64,000 bases of DNA from JAAELZ01 sp965223465 (GCA_965223465.1 OZ245025.1:1612001-1676000), one strand, 5' to 3'; positions 54,412 to 63,231 are shown, numbered from the stretch's first letter. The notes: generated from the letters alone by a model not told the origin. Made by a program: numbers and translations.

Positions 54412-54951
54412 TTAAGTATCGGCACCTCCTAATTTAGCTAAAATCAAGTCGACAACTTGATCTACTGAGCCTTGTATGTCAACCATCAACGCGCGTTCAG
54501 TTGGTGTTGGCCGCTCTAGCGCCGCAAATTGGCTCTCCAGCAGGCTTTCTGGCATAAAGTGATTCTCTCGTTCGGCCATGCGCCGTCGGATGAGTTGCTT
54601 ATCGCCATCCAGATAAATAAACAACACCGATTCACCCGCCGCCTGGTTAATGCACTCTCGGTAACTCCTTTTCAATGCAGAACACGCACCAATTACCATC
54701 CCTTCTTGTTGCGCCATCGTCTGGGCAAAGCTTTTCAGCCAAGGCCACCGGTCCTTGTCTGTCAAAGCCTCACCGTGAGCCATTTTCACAACATTTTCTG
54801 ATGGATGAAAATCATCTGCATCTAGATAGGTAGCACCTAAGACAGTCGCTAGTTTTTCTGCTATCGTCGATTTTCCTGAGCCTGATACGCCCATCACGAC
54901 CTTAATTCGAATATTGAGCCTAGATACAGGCGGTAATTCCACCGTCGACAT
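54412..54951 (-). CDS. gntK: Gluconokinase
   Basis: Phosphorylates gluconate to 6-phosphogluconate. The 179-residue reading from ATG 54,951 has the P-loop GVSGSGKST at 21-29, DADDFHPSENVVKMAHGEALTDKDRWPWL, GACSALKRSYRE and the ENHFMPESLLESQFAALE lid, all typical of GntK/IdnK. The start is uncertain (54,966 is also ATG); either way the gene overlaps the end of idnO by at least 32 bases, so the two are probably translationally coupled. Confidence 0.9.
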   Translation of the reverse strand: MSTVELPPVSRLNIRIKVVMGVSGSGKSTIAEKLATVLGATYLDADDFHPSENVVKMAHGEALTDKDRWPWLKSFAQTMAQQEGMVIGACSALKRSYRECINQAAGESVLFIYLDGDKQLIRRRMAERENHFMPESLLESQFAALERPTPTERALMVDIQGSVDQVVDLILAKLGGADT

Positions 54952-55693
54952 ATATCGTTTGTCCATTAACAAAGCTGGATGCTTGAGAGGATAGAAACAC
55001 ACAAGCGCCCGTCAATTCTTCCAAATTACCCCAGCGACCCGCCGGTGTACGCTTGCATAACCAATTACTAAACTCAGGGTCGCTTACCAACGCAGCGTTC
55101 ATTGGCGTATCGAAGTAACCAGGCGCCAGCGCGTTGATCTGCAATCCGTAGCGTGCCCAGTCTGTGGTCATACCTTTGGTCAAGTTGCTCACCGCACCTT
55201 TGGAAGCGGTATAGGGTGCAATGCCTGGTCGGGCCAGCAATGACTGCACCGATGCGATATTCACGATCTTTCCCTCACCGCGTTTGATCATATGTCGTGC
55301 AACTGCCTGACTCACATTAAAGACGCTGCTCACATTGGTACGCATTAAATGTTCAAATGCGTCCGCTTCAAATGCTTCTAAAGGGCCACGATGCTGGATT
55401 CCGGCATTGTTGACCAGGATATCAATAGGTCCTTCATTGGCTTCGAATCGATCCACCGCTTGCTGAACTTGTGTCCTTTCGGTAACGTCAAAACCAAGCG
55501 CGTGGGCAGTTACATCAGATACGGTGAGTTTTTCGACAATCCCTTTAACCTTTTCATTATTGCGGCCATTGATAATGATTTCAGCACCCGCATCTGCCAG
55601 CCCTTTTGCAAGGCTATAGCCAATTCCCTGGGTAGAGCCCGTCACCAGGGCACGTTTGCCAGTTAAATTAAAAATGTTTTTCGAATTATTCAA
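54920..55693 (-). CDS. idnO: Gluconate 5-dehydrogenase (5-keto-gluconate reductase)
   Basis: Short-chain dehydrogenase that interconverts 5-ketogluconate and gluconate. No in-frame ATG precedes the core. A TTG at 55,691-55,693 has GGAG 6 bases upstream and gives MNNSKNIFNLTGK, which lines up with the E. coli IdnO start; a further TTG at 55,738 lacks such a site. The 257-residue reading has TGSTQGIG at 18-25, S147, Y161 and K165. WLCKRTPAGRWGNLEEL and APGYFDTPMNAALV are IdnO-like. It is the first gene of the minus arm. Confidence 0.9.
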   Translation of the reverse strand: MNNSKNIFNLTGKRALVTGSTQGIGYSLAKGLADAGAEIIINGRNNEKVKGIVEKLTVSDVTAHALGFDVTERTQVQQAVDRFEANEGPIDILVNNAGIQHRGPLEAFEADAFEHLMRTNVSSVFNVSQAVARHMIKRGEGKIVNIASVQSLLARPGIAPYTASKGAVSNLTKGMTTDWARYGLQINALAPGYFDTPMNAALVSDPEFSNWLCKRTPAGRWGNLEELTGACVFLSSQASSFVNGQTIYVDGGITACI

Positions 55694-55755
55694 TTTACGC
55701 TCCAAAACCTCGCCTAGCTTGTCTATTGGATCATCCAACTGATCGGATAGTAAAG

Positions 55756-55774
55756 TGGTATATACACCATACCA
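55756..55774. promoter_or_regulatory. Operator 1 of the GntR regulator (idnO side)
   Basis: TGGTATATACACCATACCA, with half-sites TGGTAT and ATACCA separated by 7 bases. It lies inside a longer perfect repeat: AAAGTGGTA (55,752-55,760) and TACCACTTT (55,770-55,778). It stands about 60 bases upstream of the idnO TTG start, and a minus-strand TATATA that could serve as -10 lies within it, so binding should block transcription of the idnO arm. Confidence 0.75.
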
Positions 55775-55903
55775 CTTTTCGTCATTTTCGCACTTATTAA
55801 GTATAATTTATTGCGCATTTTTAGCTATAAACCAGTCTATCAGACAAAACATTAAATATATTTGCTTATTTTTCATTTACTTATTTACTTATCTAAATAG
55901 AAC

Positions 55904-55933
55904 TTGCATCTGCACAACTGGTATGTATACAAT
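55904..55933 (+). promoter_or_regulatory. Candidate promoter of the gntR-ABC arm
   Basis: TTGCAT (55,904-55,909) and TACAAT (55,928-55,933) are 18 bases apart on the plus strand. The -10 lies inside operator 2. Transcription would begin near 55,940, only about 5 bases before the regulator ATG, which fits the absence of a Shine-Dalgarno sequence. Confidence 0.5.
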
Positions 55934-55937
55934 ACCA
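55919..55937. promoter_or_regulatory. Operator 2 of the GntR regulator (own gene side)
   Basis: TGGTATGTATACAATACCA has the same half-sites TGGTAT and ATACCA and the same 7-base spacing as operator 1, 163 bases away centre to centre. It overlaps the candidate -10 of the regulator gene and ends 7 bases before its ATG, which implies autorepression. FCD-type GntR dimers commonly bind TGGT-N-ACCA palindromes. Confidence 0.75.
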
Positions 55938-55944
55938 TTTAATC

Positions 55945-56739
55945 ATGTTAGATAGCAATATATTTAATAACAAGACCAGCTTTAGTCATTCAGGCGCCCC
56001 CGTTACACACCTTTTAGCGGAAAACGGGAAGGTGCATCGAAACACGTTAAAAACGCAAATCGCTGAAAAACTGGCCTATATGATTTCCACTGCTTTAATC
56101 GCAGAAGGCGATTTGCTGCCATCAGAACGCGATTTGTCTGCCACCTTCGATGTTAGTCGAGAGACCGTACGTGGCGCGCTACAAATTCTTTCCGACAAAG
56201 GCTTTATCGAGGTTGTGCACGGCTCACGCACAAAGGTACTAAAACAACCCAATAACCAGGTCGTTCAGGAATTGCTCCCAAGGGTTGCAGGACTGCAAGG
56301 CTTTGACGTGGTTACCGTCGCGGAAGCTAGACAAGTCGTGGAGGCGGCCATTTTGCGCTCAGCCGCTATCAATATAACAAATGAAGACCTGGACAAGCTC
56401 GCCGCCATGATGGAAACACAGGCCAAGGTACTCAACGATCCGGTTGCATTTCAGATATCTGACAGAGAGTTCCACAACGTTATTTACTACGCGGGAAAGA
56501 ACGAATTATTAGCCAATATCGCGGTCGATGTCTATTCGTATGCGCTTGAGTTTCGCAATATGGCGTTAAAAAACGAGCTGGCGACTGAGCGCAGTCTGCG
56601 CGAGCATCAGGCCATCTATCGCGCCTTGGAAAAACATGACTCAGATGCCGCTGAAAGAGCCATTAACGCACATGTCGATAGCATTTTTAAATCGACTGTC
56701 ATGATGATGGAAAAGGCTGATCCACAAACTGCCAAATAA
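55945..56739 (+). CDS. GntR-family (FadR/FCD) transcriptional regulator
   Basis: 264-residue repressor-type regulator. The N-terminal winged helix (about residues 30-100) shows GDLLPSERDLSATFDVSRETVRGALQILSDKGFIEVVHG. The C-terminal FCD ligand domain is all-helical, with metal-site residues in SDREFHNVIY and LREHQAIYRALE. It probably senses a sugar acid and controls both arms through the two TGGTAT-N7-ATACCA sites. No Shine-Dalgarno sequence is seen, so a near-leaderless mRNA is likely. Confidence 0.9.
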   Translation: MLDSNIFNNKTSFSHSGAPVTHLLAENGKVHRNTLKTQIAEKLAYMISTALIAEGDLLPSERDLSATFDVSRETVRGALQILSDKGFIEVVHGSRTKVLKQPNNQVVQELLPRVAGLQGFDVVTVAEARQVVEAAILRSAAINITNEDLDKLAAMMETQAKVLNDPVAFQISDREFHNVIYYAGKNELLANIAVDVYSYALEFRNMALKNELATERSLREHQAIYRALEKHDSDAAERAINAHVDSIFKSTVMMMEKADPQTAK

Positions 56740-56801
56740 CCCAAGCTTATAAACGCCCTGGCCTCACAACCCAACTATTTTCAGTACTCCGAATCGTAAA
56801 A

Positions 56802-57890
56802 ATGCCAACCATCACCTTCAATAAACTGAAAAAAACGTTTGGCTCAACAGAAGTCATTCATGATATTGACCTGGTAATGGAGGATAACGAATTCACGGTT
56901 TTTGTGGGACCGTCTGGCTGCGGAAAATCAACCACGCTGAGAATGGTTGCCGGGCTGGAGAGTATTACCGGGGGTCAAATTTTGATGGATGACAGGGATA
57001 TCTCTAACCTGGAGCCCATTGAACGCGATATTGCGATGGTTTTTCAAGACTACGCGCTATATCCCCATATGGACGTGGCAAAAAATATGTCCTTCGGACT
57101 GCGACTAGCGAAATATCCAAAAGCGGAAATTCAGAGCCGTATCAACGATGTAGCGGAAATGCTCGGCCTCACACCACTCCTGCACCGTAAACCTGGACAA
57201 TTATCCGGTGGGCAGCGCCAGCGGGTTGCAATGGGACGTGCTCTGGTGCGCGACTCGTCCACTTTATTAATGGATGAACCGCTATCGAATCTAGATGCTA
57301 AGTTGCGCGGCCAAATGCGCGCAGAGCTGGCGATGATGCGGGAAAAGATTCAGAAGAACATTATTTATGTTACCCATGACCAGGTTGAGGCGATGACCCT
57401 GGGTGATCGAATAGTCGTGATGCAAGATGGCTATATTCAGCAACACGGCAGCCCGCAAGAATTATTTCAGTATCCCAGCAATAAATTTGTCGCTGGTTTT
57501 ATGGGCATGCCACCGATGAATTTCATGGATGCAGAACTGCAACAGGAATCCGATGAGCTGAAAGCAACAGGTGATGGGTTTGAATTTAAGCTCCCTGATA
57601 TCAACCATCCGGATCAGCTACCGGCCTCCAGAGAAATCACGGTCGGCGTTAGGCCTGCAGCATTAAGCCTCACGACCGAAGACGCGACGACCAATACCCT
57701 GGCATTGCCGATTAAAGTTCGAGAATACATCGGCACACAGACCATTCTGATTTCCGACATCAGAGGTAGCCGAGTCGCAGTTGAAGTCGATTCGAGCAAT
57801 GATAGTCAAGTTGGAGATACCGTCAAATTTTCGGTTAACCCCAGCGATGTTTACCTGTTTGACAGGGATACTCAACTTGCCATTTACTAG
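56802..57890 (+). CDS. ABC sugar transporter ATPase (UgpC/MalK type)
   Basis: 362-residue ATPase of a carbohydrate importer. Walker A GPSGCGKSTTLRM, Q-loop in VFQDYALYPHMDV, signature LSGGQRQRVAMGRALVRD and Walker B LLMDEPLSNLD are intact. A C-terminal TOBE/regulatory domain (about residues 240-362) marks the MalK/UgpC group. Here the ATPase gene comes first, ahead of the binding protein and permeases, and directly after the regulator. Confidence 0.93.
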   Translation: MPTITFNKLKKTFGSTEVIHDIDLVMEDNEFTVFVGPSGCGKSTTLRMVAGLESITGGQILMDDRDISNLEPIERDIAMVFQDYALYPHMDVAKNMSFGLRLAKYPKAEIQSRINDVAEMLGLTPLLHRKPGQLSGGQRQRVAMGRALVRDSSTLLMDEPLSNLDAKLRGQMRAELAMMREKIQKNIIYVTHDQVEAMTLGDRIVVMQDGYIQQHGSPQELFQYPSNKFVAGFMGMPPMNFMDAELQQESDELKATGDGFEFKLPDINHPDQLPASREITVGVRPAALSLTTEDATTNTLALPIKVREYIGTQTILISDIRGSRVAVEVDSSNDSQVGDTVKFSVNPSDVYLFDRDTQLAIY

Positions 57891-57953
57891 ATTAAACAGC
57901 AAATCCTGGCGGTTTTGCTGAACACACTAACCACTGTTTTCGAGGAGAAATAT

Positions 57954-59297
57954 ATGTCAGTCATAAACCCTAAAGTACAAAACGCTTTTATTTCAGCGTG
58001 CGCCCTGACTTTCGTCGCTGCCAGTAATCTGGCTGCCGCTGGTCCGTATGATGATTATAAAAACACCAATCTTGTGGTCAATTTTCCGGCCCATCCACAT
58101 TACAACGCGGTCATGAAAGTACTACCTGAATTTACCAAGGAAACGGGTATTACGGTTGAAGTAGATCAGCTCCAGTATCTGAAAATGCGGGAAAAGCAGA
58201 CCCTTGAACTAACCAAACGTAAAGGCGATTATGATTTGATCGCCTATGTGGTTTTTTCAAAAGCCGATTACGTTTACGCTGATCAGTTGGAAAACCTAGC
58301 GCGTTACTTTATGAACCCCAAATTAGCCGATCCTCGCTATGATGCAAGCGATTTAATCGATGGTTACGTTGGTAATATCGGTATTGCAGGGGGTGAAAAG
58401 GGCTATCTACCAGGGCCTACTGGTTCTCTATTTGGCCTGCCTTTTGGCTCAGAAACCTCAATATTCGGGTACCGCAAAGATATTTTTGAGAAGCATGGCT
58501 TAGCCGTGCCCACCACCTACGATGAACTGCTAGATCTTGCCTGTAAAATTCCTGAATTAGAACCAGGCATGGGTGGACTAGCGTCGCGAGCAGCTTCGGG
58601 CCACCATGCATCGCATGCATTTTTGCTACATTTAGCACCCCTGGGTGGGCGTATTTTTGATGATGCGTGGAATCCAATTGTCAACAATGAAGCCGGGGTA
58701 AAAGCAGCCCAAGCGTTAAAAACCTTTGTCGATTGTGGTGCAGAAGGCGCACAAACATTTGGTTTTGCTGAAGCGGGTGCCTCTTTTCTACAAGGTCAAT
58801 CAGCTATGTTTTTAGACTCAACGGTTTTCGCTGGCCAGGTTAACGATCCAGAAAAATCGAAAGTAGTCGGAAAAATTGGTTGGGCACCCCACCCAATGGG
58901 CACGCGTAAGGGTTCGCAAACAGGTGGATTTGGTATTGGCATTCCCAAGAACGCAGAAAACAAGGAAGCCGCATTTTTATTAATGCAATGGCTGACTTCG
59001 AAAAAAGCCGATAAGCTGATTGCGCTGGCAGGAGGTAACCCCTCGCGCTACTCGACGCATGAAGATGCCGAGGTAAACGAGAAATTTCCGCACATGAAAA
59101 CCTTTGGGGAAGCACTCAAGCACGCCGATCCTGATTGGCGACCCATCATTCCTGTCTGGGGAAAAATTAATGCCGATTTGGGCACGACCTTATCCAAAGT
59201 ATTGACCGAGGACGCGGATATTCAGACATCGCTTGACGGAGTTGCCGAGCGGACCAAAGCAATTATGGAAGATGCGGGTTATTACACCTGGAAATAG
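57954..59297 (+). CDS. ABC sugar transporter substrate-binding protein
   Basis: 447-residue periplasmic binding protein of the family 1 (MalE/UgpB-like) type. ATG 57,954 follows GAGGAG at the right distance. Residues 1-29 form a signal peptide ending SNLAAA, with no lipobox cysteine. The mature part has the family pattern EFTKETGITVEVDQL, FGLPFGSETSIFGYRKDIF and QTGGFGIGIPKNAENKEAAF. The substrate cannot be read from sequence; context suggests a sugar acid or a glycoside of one. Confidence 0.9.
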   Translation: MSVINPKVQNAFISACALTFVAASNLAAAGPYDDYKNTNLVVNFPAHPHYNAVMKVLPEFTKETGITVEVDQLQYLKMREKQTLELTKRKGDYDLIAYVVFSKADYVYADQLENLARYFMNPKLADPRYDASDLIDGYVGNIGIAGGEKGYLPGPTGSLFGLPFGSETSIFGYRKDIFEKHGLAVPTTYDELLDLACKIPELEPGMGGLASRAASGHHASHAFLLHLAPLGGRIFDDAWNPIVNNEAGVKAAQALKTFVDCGAEGAQTFGFAEAGASFLQGQSAMFLDSTVFAGQVNDPEKSKVVGKIGWAPHPMGTRKGSQTGGFGIGIPKNAENKEAAFLLMQWLTSKKADKLIALAGGNPSRYSTHEDAEVNEKFPHMKTFGEALKHADPDWRPIIPVWGKINADLGTTLSKVLTEDADIQTSLDGVAERTKAIMEDAGYYTWK

Positions 59298-59302
59298 GCC
59301 GA

Positions 59303-59401
59303 ATGCGCATTACTCGCCAATTTCATCGTAGCGTGTTGGGTTCTCACTTCGGTTTGAGCGCTTACGCGACAATACTGGCAGCTCAGGCCGTAAGAGAGTA
59401 A
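59303..59401 (+). CDS. Possible 32-residue ORF between binding protein and permease
   Basis: ATG 59,303 to TAA 59,399-59,401 fills most of the 122-base gap and stops 18 bases before the permease ATG. The product (MRITRQFHRSVLG...ILAAQAVRE) resembles a signal peptide ending at AQA, with a weakened twin-arginine look (TRQFHRSVLG). The ribosome-binding site is poor. It may be a remnant of a lost secreted-protein gene or a chance frame. Confidence 0.25.
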   Translation: MRITRQFHRSVLGSHFGLSAYATILAAQAVRE

Positions 59402-59419
59402 CTCAATAATACGATCCCC

Positions 59420-60334
59420 ATGAAGGCCGCCAGACTAAATTATCTCACCCCGTACATGTTTTTGGCCCCCGCGGGTATTGTATTGATCCTGGGATTACTT
59501 TACCCAATCGGCTACATGGTGTACGCCAGTTTTCTTGACTGGAATCCGAGCCAGCTTATCGGTGAGGCAGAGTGGGTGGGGCTGCGAAACTATACTAATT
59601 TGCTCGCCGACGATGCCTTTCAGGAATCATTGTGGGTTACCTTGAAATTTGCTTTTATCGTTGTGGTGCTGGAAATGCTGATCGGTGTGGGCCTGGCCTT
59701 GTTGTTAGACCGCAACATCAGAGGTATGTCGGTATTACGCACCATTTTTATCCTCCCCATGATGATTGCGCCAATCGTTGTTGGCTTGATGTGGCGGTAC
59801 ATGTATCACCCAACTGTCGGGATATTCAACAAATTCCTAAAAGACATTGGCCTTGAATCGATTCCCTGGTTATCGGATTCAAACTGGGCTCTGGTGTCGG
59901 TGATTATTGCAGACGTTTGGCAATGGACTCCCTTCATCTTTATTCTGTCACTGGCCGCCTTACAGTCTCTACCAAAATCCACCCTCGAGGCAGCTAGAAT
60001 CGATGGCGCATCAGGATGGCAACAAATCATGTATATCAAAATACCGTTGATGATGCCGGTACTAATCGTCACCTTACTACTGCGCCTGATTGATGCGTTT
60101 AAAGTGCTTGAAGTCATATTGGTTATGACCAATGGGGGGCCTGGGCTATCTACCGAAATTATGGCGTTACGTATTTCTAGAACCGCCTCAGAATTTAGAG
60201 AGTTGGGGGTTGCTGCAGCCATGTCTAACTTTTTGTTGTTGTTACTGTTAGCGCTAACCATCATCATGTTTGTCTACAACAAAGTCGCGGAAACGCGAAA
60301 AGAAAAACTCATTGCAGCCGCAGAAGAGGGTTGA
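59420..60334 (+). CDS. ABC sugar transporter permease (MalF/UgpA type)
   Basis: 304-residue inner-membrane permease with six predicted helices. The ATPase-contact EAA loop reads EAARIDGASGWQQIMYIKIPLMMP (about residues 190-213). It ends with a basic cytoplasmic tail and is followed by the second permease after 3 bases. Confidence 0.93.
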   Translation: MKAARLNYLTPYMFLAPAGIVLILGLLYPIGYMVYASFLDWNPSQLIGEAEWVGLRNYTNLLADDAFQESLWVTLKFAFIVVVLEMLIGVGLALLLDRNIRGMSVLRTIFILPMMIAPIVVGLMWRYMYHPTVGIFNKFLKDIGLESIPWLSDSNWALVSVIIADVWQWTPFIFILSLAALQSLPKSTLEAARIDGASGWQQIMYIKIPLMMPVLIVTLLLRLIDAFKVLEVILVMTNGGPGLSTEIMALRISRTASEFRELGVAAAMSNFLLLLLLALTIIMFVYNKVAETRKEKLIAAAEEG

Positions 60335-60337
60335 GCC

Positions 60338-61210
60338 ATGAGCACATCGGTAAAAAATCAACAAAACCCAGCCTTTTACGCCCTTATTGCCACCCTGATA
60401 TTTCTGTCACTAGGGCCCATTATCTTGATGCTAACAACTTCATTGAAGCTCAATGTGGATATCATGGGGGATACCAGCAGCTTGTTTTTTTCGCCTACAC
60501 TAAAAAACTATGAAACCGTATTGTGCGATGTACTGTGGTATCAACCCAGCCATGTAGAGTATTGCAGCCCAACTTTTACCCGGGCACTGGGTAATTCATT
60601 ATTTATCGCACTGGTCTCTACCATAATTACCCTGATACTGGGATGTATGGCCGCTTATGCGTTGGTAAGATTTAAGTTTATGGGGCGTGGCACGGTATCG
60701 CTTACCACGCTGATGATGCGGATGGTACCACCGGCAGTATTGCTGGTTCCTGTCTTTGGTATATGGACGTTCAACTACGGTCTGGATGGCACCTATTCGG
60801 GCATTATTCTGGTTTATGTCGCGATGAACTTACCCTTCGTTATCTGGATATTGCAGAGTTTTATCGTACAGGTACCAATCCAGCTAGAAGAAGCAGCCAA
60901 AATGGATGGGGCTAATCCATTGCAAATTTTCTTTCTGGTGGTTTTGCCGATTATCAAGCCCGGCCTGGCGGCAGCCGCCATTTTTACTTTTCGCATTGCC
61001 TGGAATGAGTTTCTATTAGCCAATGCTTTGCTGGACAGAGGCACCCGCACCGTACCGGTGACCATTGTTAATTCTTTGACTGAATATGACATCGACTGGG
61101 GCGTCATCATGGCGACGGGGATGCTGCTTGCAGTTCCTCCGATTATTTTTACCTTTGTTGCGTCAAAACAAATTATTACTGGTATGACGGCAGGTGCGGT
61201 GAAAGGTTAA
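60338..61210 (+). CDS. ABC sugar transporter permease (MalG/UgpE type)
   Basis: 290-residue inner-membrane permease with six helices and the EAA loop EEAAKMDGANPLQIFFLVVLPIIKP. The first periplasmic loop holds an unusual segment of about 15 residues with two cysteines, C63 and C76 (VLCDVLWYQPSHVEYCSPT), where related permeases usually go straight from NY to the second helix. A disulfide is possible there. It completes the importer. Confidence 0.92.
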   Translation: MSTSVKNQQNPAFYALIATLIFLSLGPIILMLTTSLKLNVDIMGDTSSLFFSPTLKNYETVLCDVLWYQPSHVEYCSPTFTRALGNSLFIALVSTIITLILGCMAAYALVRFKFMGRGTVSLTTLMMRMVPPAVLLVPVFGIWTFNYGLDGTYSGIILVYVAMNLPFVIWILQSFIVQVPIQLEEAAKMDGANPLQIFFLVVLPIIKPGLAAAAIFTFRIAWNEFLLANALLDRGTRTVPVTIVNSLTEYDIDWGVIMATGMLLAVPPIIFTFVASKQIITGMTAGAVKG

Positions 61211-61314
61211 TCGGTCTAATCCGCATCTTTTGTAACATGGAAACATAAGATTCTATTGCTATACGCCTCTGCCCTTAATGGGCAAATGCCTAACGAGACA
61301 AATAAAGACCCTAT

Positions 61315-62445
61315 ATGAATTTAGAACAAGAATATGCGCTGCTCGTCGGCAGTTATAGTGATCTGGATGTACTTGCCCATCAACCATACGCGCCGACGCC
61401 TGGCGAGGGTATTTACCAGATGAGTCTGAGTCGTAATGGTAAATTAAAACTGAACAAAACGACCAAGGTGCTGAATCCAGCGGTACTTATCCCGCATAGC
61501 GATGGAAAATCTATTTACGCCATTTTGGAGACGATCCAAAATAACGGCCAGATAGTTCGCTATAAAATCAATGATGACGGAAGTCTTGTTGAACAAGAAA
61601 CCTTTAGCGCATCAGGAAAATCCACTTGCTATCTTAGCCTGTCTCCGCAAAAGGACGCCGCCATTATCATCAATTACTGGGATGCGATAATCGATGTTGC
61701 CAGTGTCAACCAAACAGGCAGCCTGGGTAAAGTTATCCAGAGTTTCAAACAATATTACCGTCCTGAGAACGAGTGGAGACAAGTAACCGATAGAGAAGAT
61801 CATTGGGGTAATCGACAGGTCGGCCCGCATGCGCATTGCGCGCATTTTTGGCACGACTGGGTATTCATTCCAGATCTGGGCGAAAATGCGGTATTTCAAT
61901 ACCGTTGGAATGCAAACAGCAGGCAACTCGAGCGCGAAACCTGGATTGAATTTGAAGCCGGTTCCGGCCCGCGCCATATGGTGATGCATCCGACACTGGA
62001 TATTTGTTATGTGTCCAACGAATTATTTAACACCGTCTGCGCCGCTCATCTGGATAGCTCTGAGCCAGAAAAAATCAAGCCGCGCCTGATTCCCTTCCAA
62101 TACGAGTCTACGATTGAAAGCCGCGAAAACATTAGCTACGTGTCAGAAATTAAACTTTCCCCAGATGCCCGGTTTTTATACGTTTCCAATCGAGGTGATA
62201 ACTCGCTGGCGATTTTCAAGGTGCTTGAAAATGGTGCCCTTGAGCGAATTAGTTTAATCCCCACCGCTGGAAAATTCCCGCGTCATTTTGCACTCACACC
62301 CGATGGTAAGGCGGTTATTGTGGCCAATCAGGATTCCGGGCAAATTCGCGTATTTTCTCGTGATATTGAGCACGGCACACTTACCCAGACAGACGAAATC
62401 TTCGACATCCCGGCGCCCAACTATATTCGATTTATTGACGTCTAA
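61315..62445 (+). CDS. Seven-bladed beta-propeller lactonase
   Basis: 376-residue protein of the PF10282 lactonase family, which includes 6-phosphogluconolactonase Pgl. Repeated blades are seen as SDGKSIYAILE, SPDARFLYVSNRGDNSLAIF and TPDGKAVIVANQDSGQIRVF; conserved histidines lie in QVGPHAHCAHF, PRHMVMHP and PRHFALTPD. No signal peptide is present, so it is cytoplasmic. In this island it may open a lactone of gluconate or idonate, or 6-phosphogluconolactone. Confidence 0.82.
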   Translation: MNLEQEYALLVGSYSDLDVLAHQPYAPTPGEGIYQMSLSRNGKLKLNKTTKVLNPAVLIPHSDGKSIYAILETIQNNGQIVRYKINDDGSLVEQETFSASGKSTCYLSLSPQKDAAIIINYWDAIIDVASVNQTGSLGKVIQSFKQYYRPENEWRQVTDREDHWGNRQVGPHAHCAHFWHDWVFIPDLGENAVFQYRWNANSRQLERETWIEFEAGSGPRHMVMHPTLDICYVSNELFNTVCAAHLDSSEPEKIKPRLIPFQYESTIESRENISYVSEIKLSPDARFLYVSNRGDNSLAIFKVLENGALERISLIPTAGKFPRHFALTPDGKAVIVANQDSGQIRVFSRDIEHGTLTQTDEIFDIPAPNYIRFIDV

Positions 62446-62457
62446 ACGCGTCTTAAA

Positions 62458-63231
62458 ATGATTAAGTTTTCCGCAAATCTTGGCTTCCTCTGGAAAAAAT
62501 TGTCACTGCCCGATGCCATCCGTGCAGCAAAAACTACCGGATTTGACGCAGTGGAATGCCACATGCCGTACAAATATGTCCCCACCGTCGTGAGTTCAGC
62601 ATTGGAAGAAACCGGCCTGCCGATGATCAGCCTGAATACGCGCATTGGCGAAAATGACAATGACATAGGGGTGGCCGCCTTACCCGGTAGAGAAGCTGAA
62701 GCACGCACTTATATCAAAGAAGCCATCGCATATGCAGTAGCAATTGGTTGTCCGAATGTTAGCGTGGTCGCTGGTCGCTCCGGACGGACGCCTGCTGCTG
62801 AAGTGGTCTATCGGGAAAACCTGCGCTTTGCCACCGGCCTTGCGCAAGAACACAATAAAACGATCCTGATTGAACCGCTAAATACGAATGTAGCGGCAGA
62901 TTACCATCTGACCAAAGTTGAGCAGGGCTTAACGACCATTCATGCGGTTGGTATGGACAATCTGAAAATTATGCTCGATTGTTTTCACACCCAAACCATG
63001 GAGGGTAATTTGCTCAATATGTTCCAACAATTCCTGCCTTATATTGGACACATACAAATTTCAGCCTTTCCTGACCGAGGCGAACCGGATATTGGGGACA
63101 TTGATTACCAATCATTGCTCCCGGAAGTGGTTTCCATGGGCTACGATGGTTATTTTGGCGCAGAATACACGCCTCGTGGCAGCCTGGTCGACGGGCTACG
63201 CTGGCTTGAATCATGGCGAGACGATAAATAG
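62458..63231 (+). CDS. hyi: Hydroxypyruvate isomerase family enzyme
   Basis: 257-residue TIM-barrel isomerase. The start KFSANLGFLW and the end MEGNLLNMFQQFLPYIGHIQ, PDRGEPDIGDIDY, GYDGYFGAEY and GLRWLESW follow E. coli Hyi. Metal-ligand residues E141-region (LIEPLN), D173-region (LDCFHTQ), Q/H and E239-region are kept. 2-oxo-tetronate isomerase (OtnI) is the main alternative. Together with the reductase at 52,369 it would turn hydroxypyruvate into glycerate. It lies 12 bases after the lactonase gene. Confidence 0.82.
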   Translation: MIKFSANLGFLWKKLSLPDAIRAAKTTGFDAVECHMPYKYVPTVVSSALEETGLPMISLNTRIGENDNDIGVAALPGREAEARTYIKEAIAYAVAIGCPNVSVVAGRSGRTPAAEVVYRENLRFATGLAQEHNKTILIEPLNTNVAADYHLTKVEQGLTTIHAVGMDNLKIMLDCFHTQTMEGNLLNMFQQFLPYIGHIQISAFPDRGEPDIGDIDYQSLLPEVVSMGYDGYFGAEYTPRGSLVDGLRWLESWRDDK

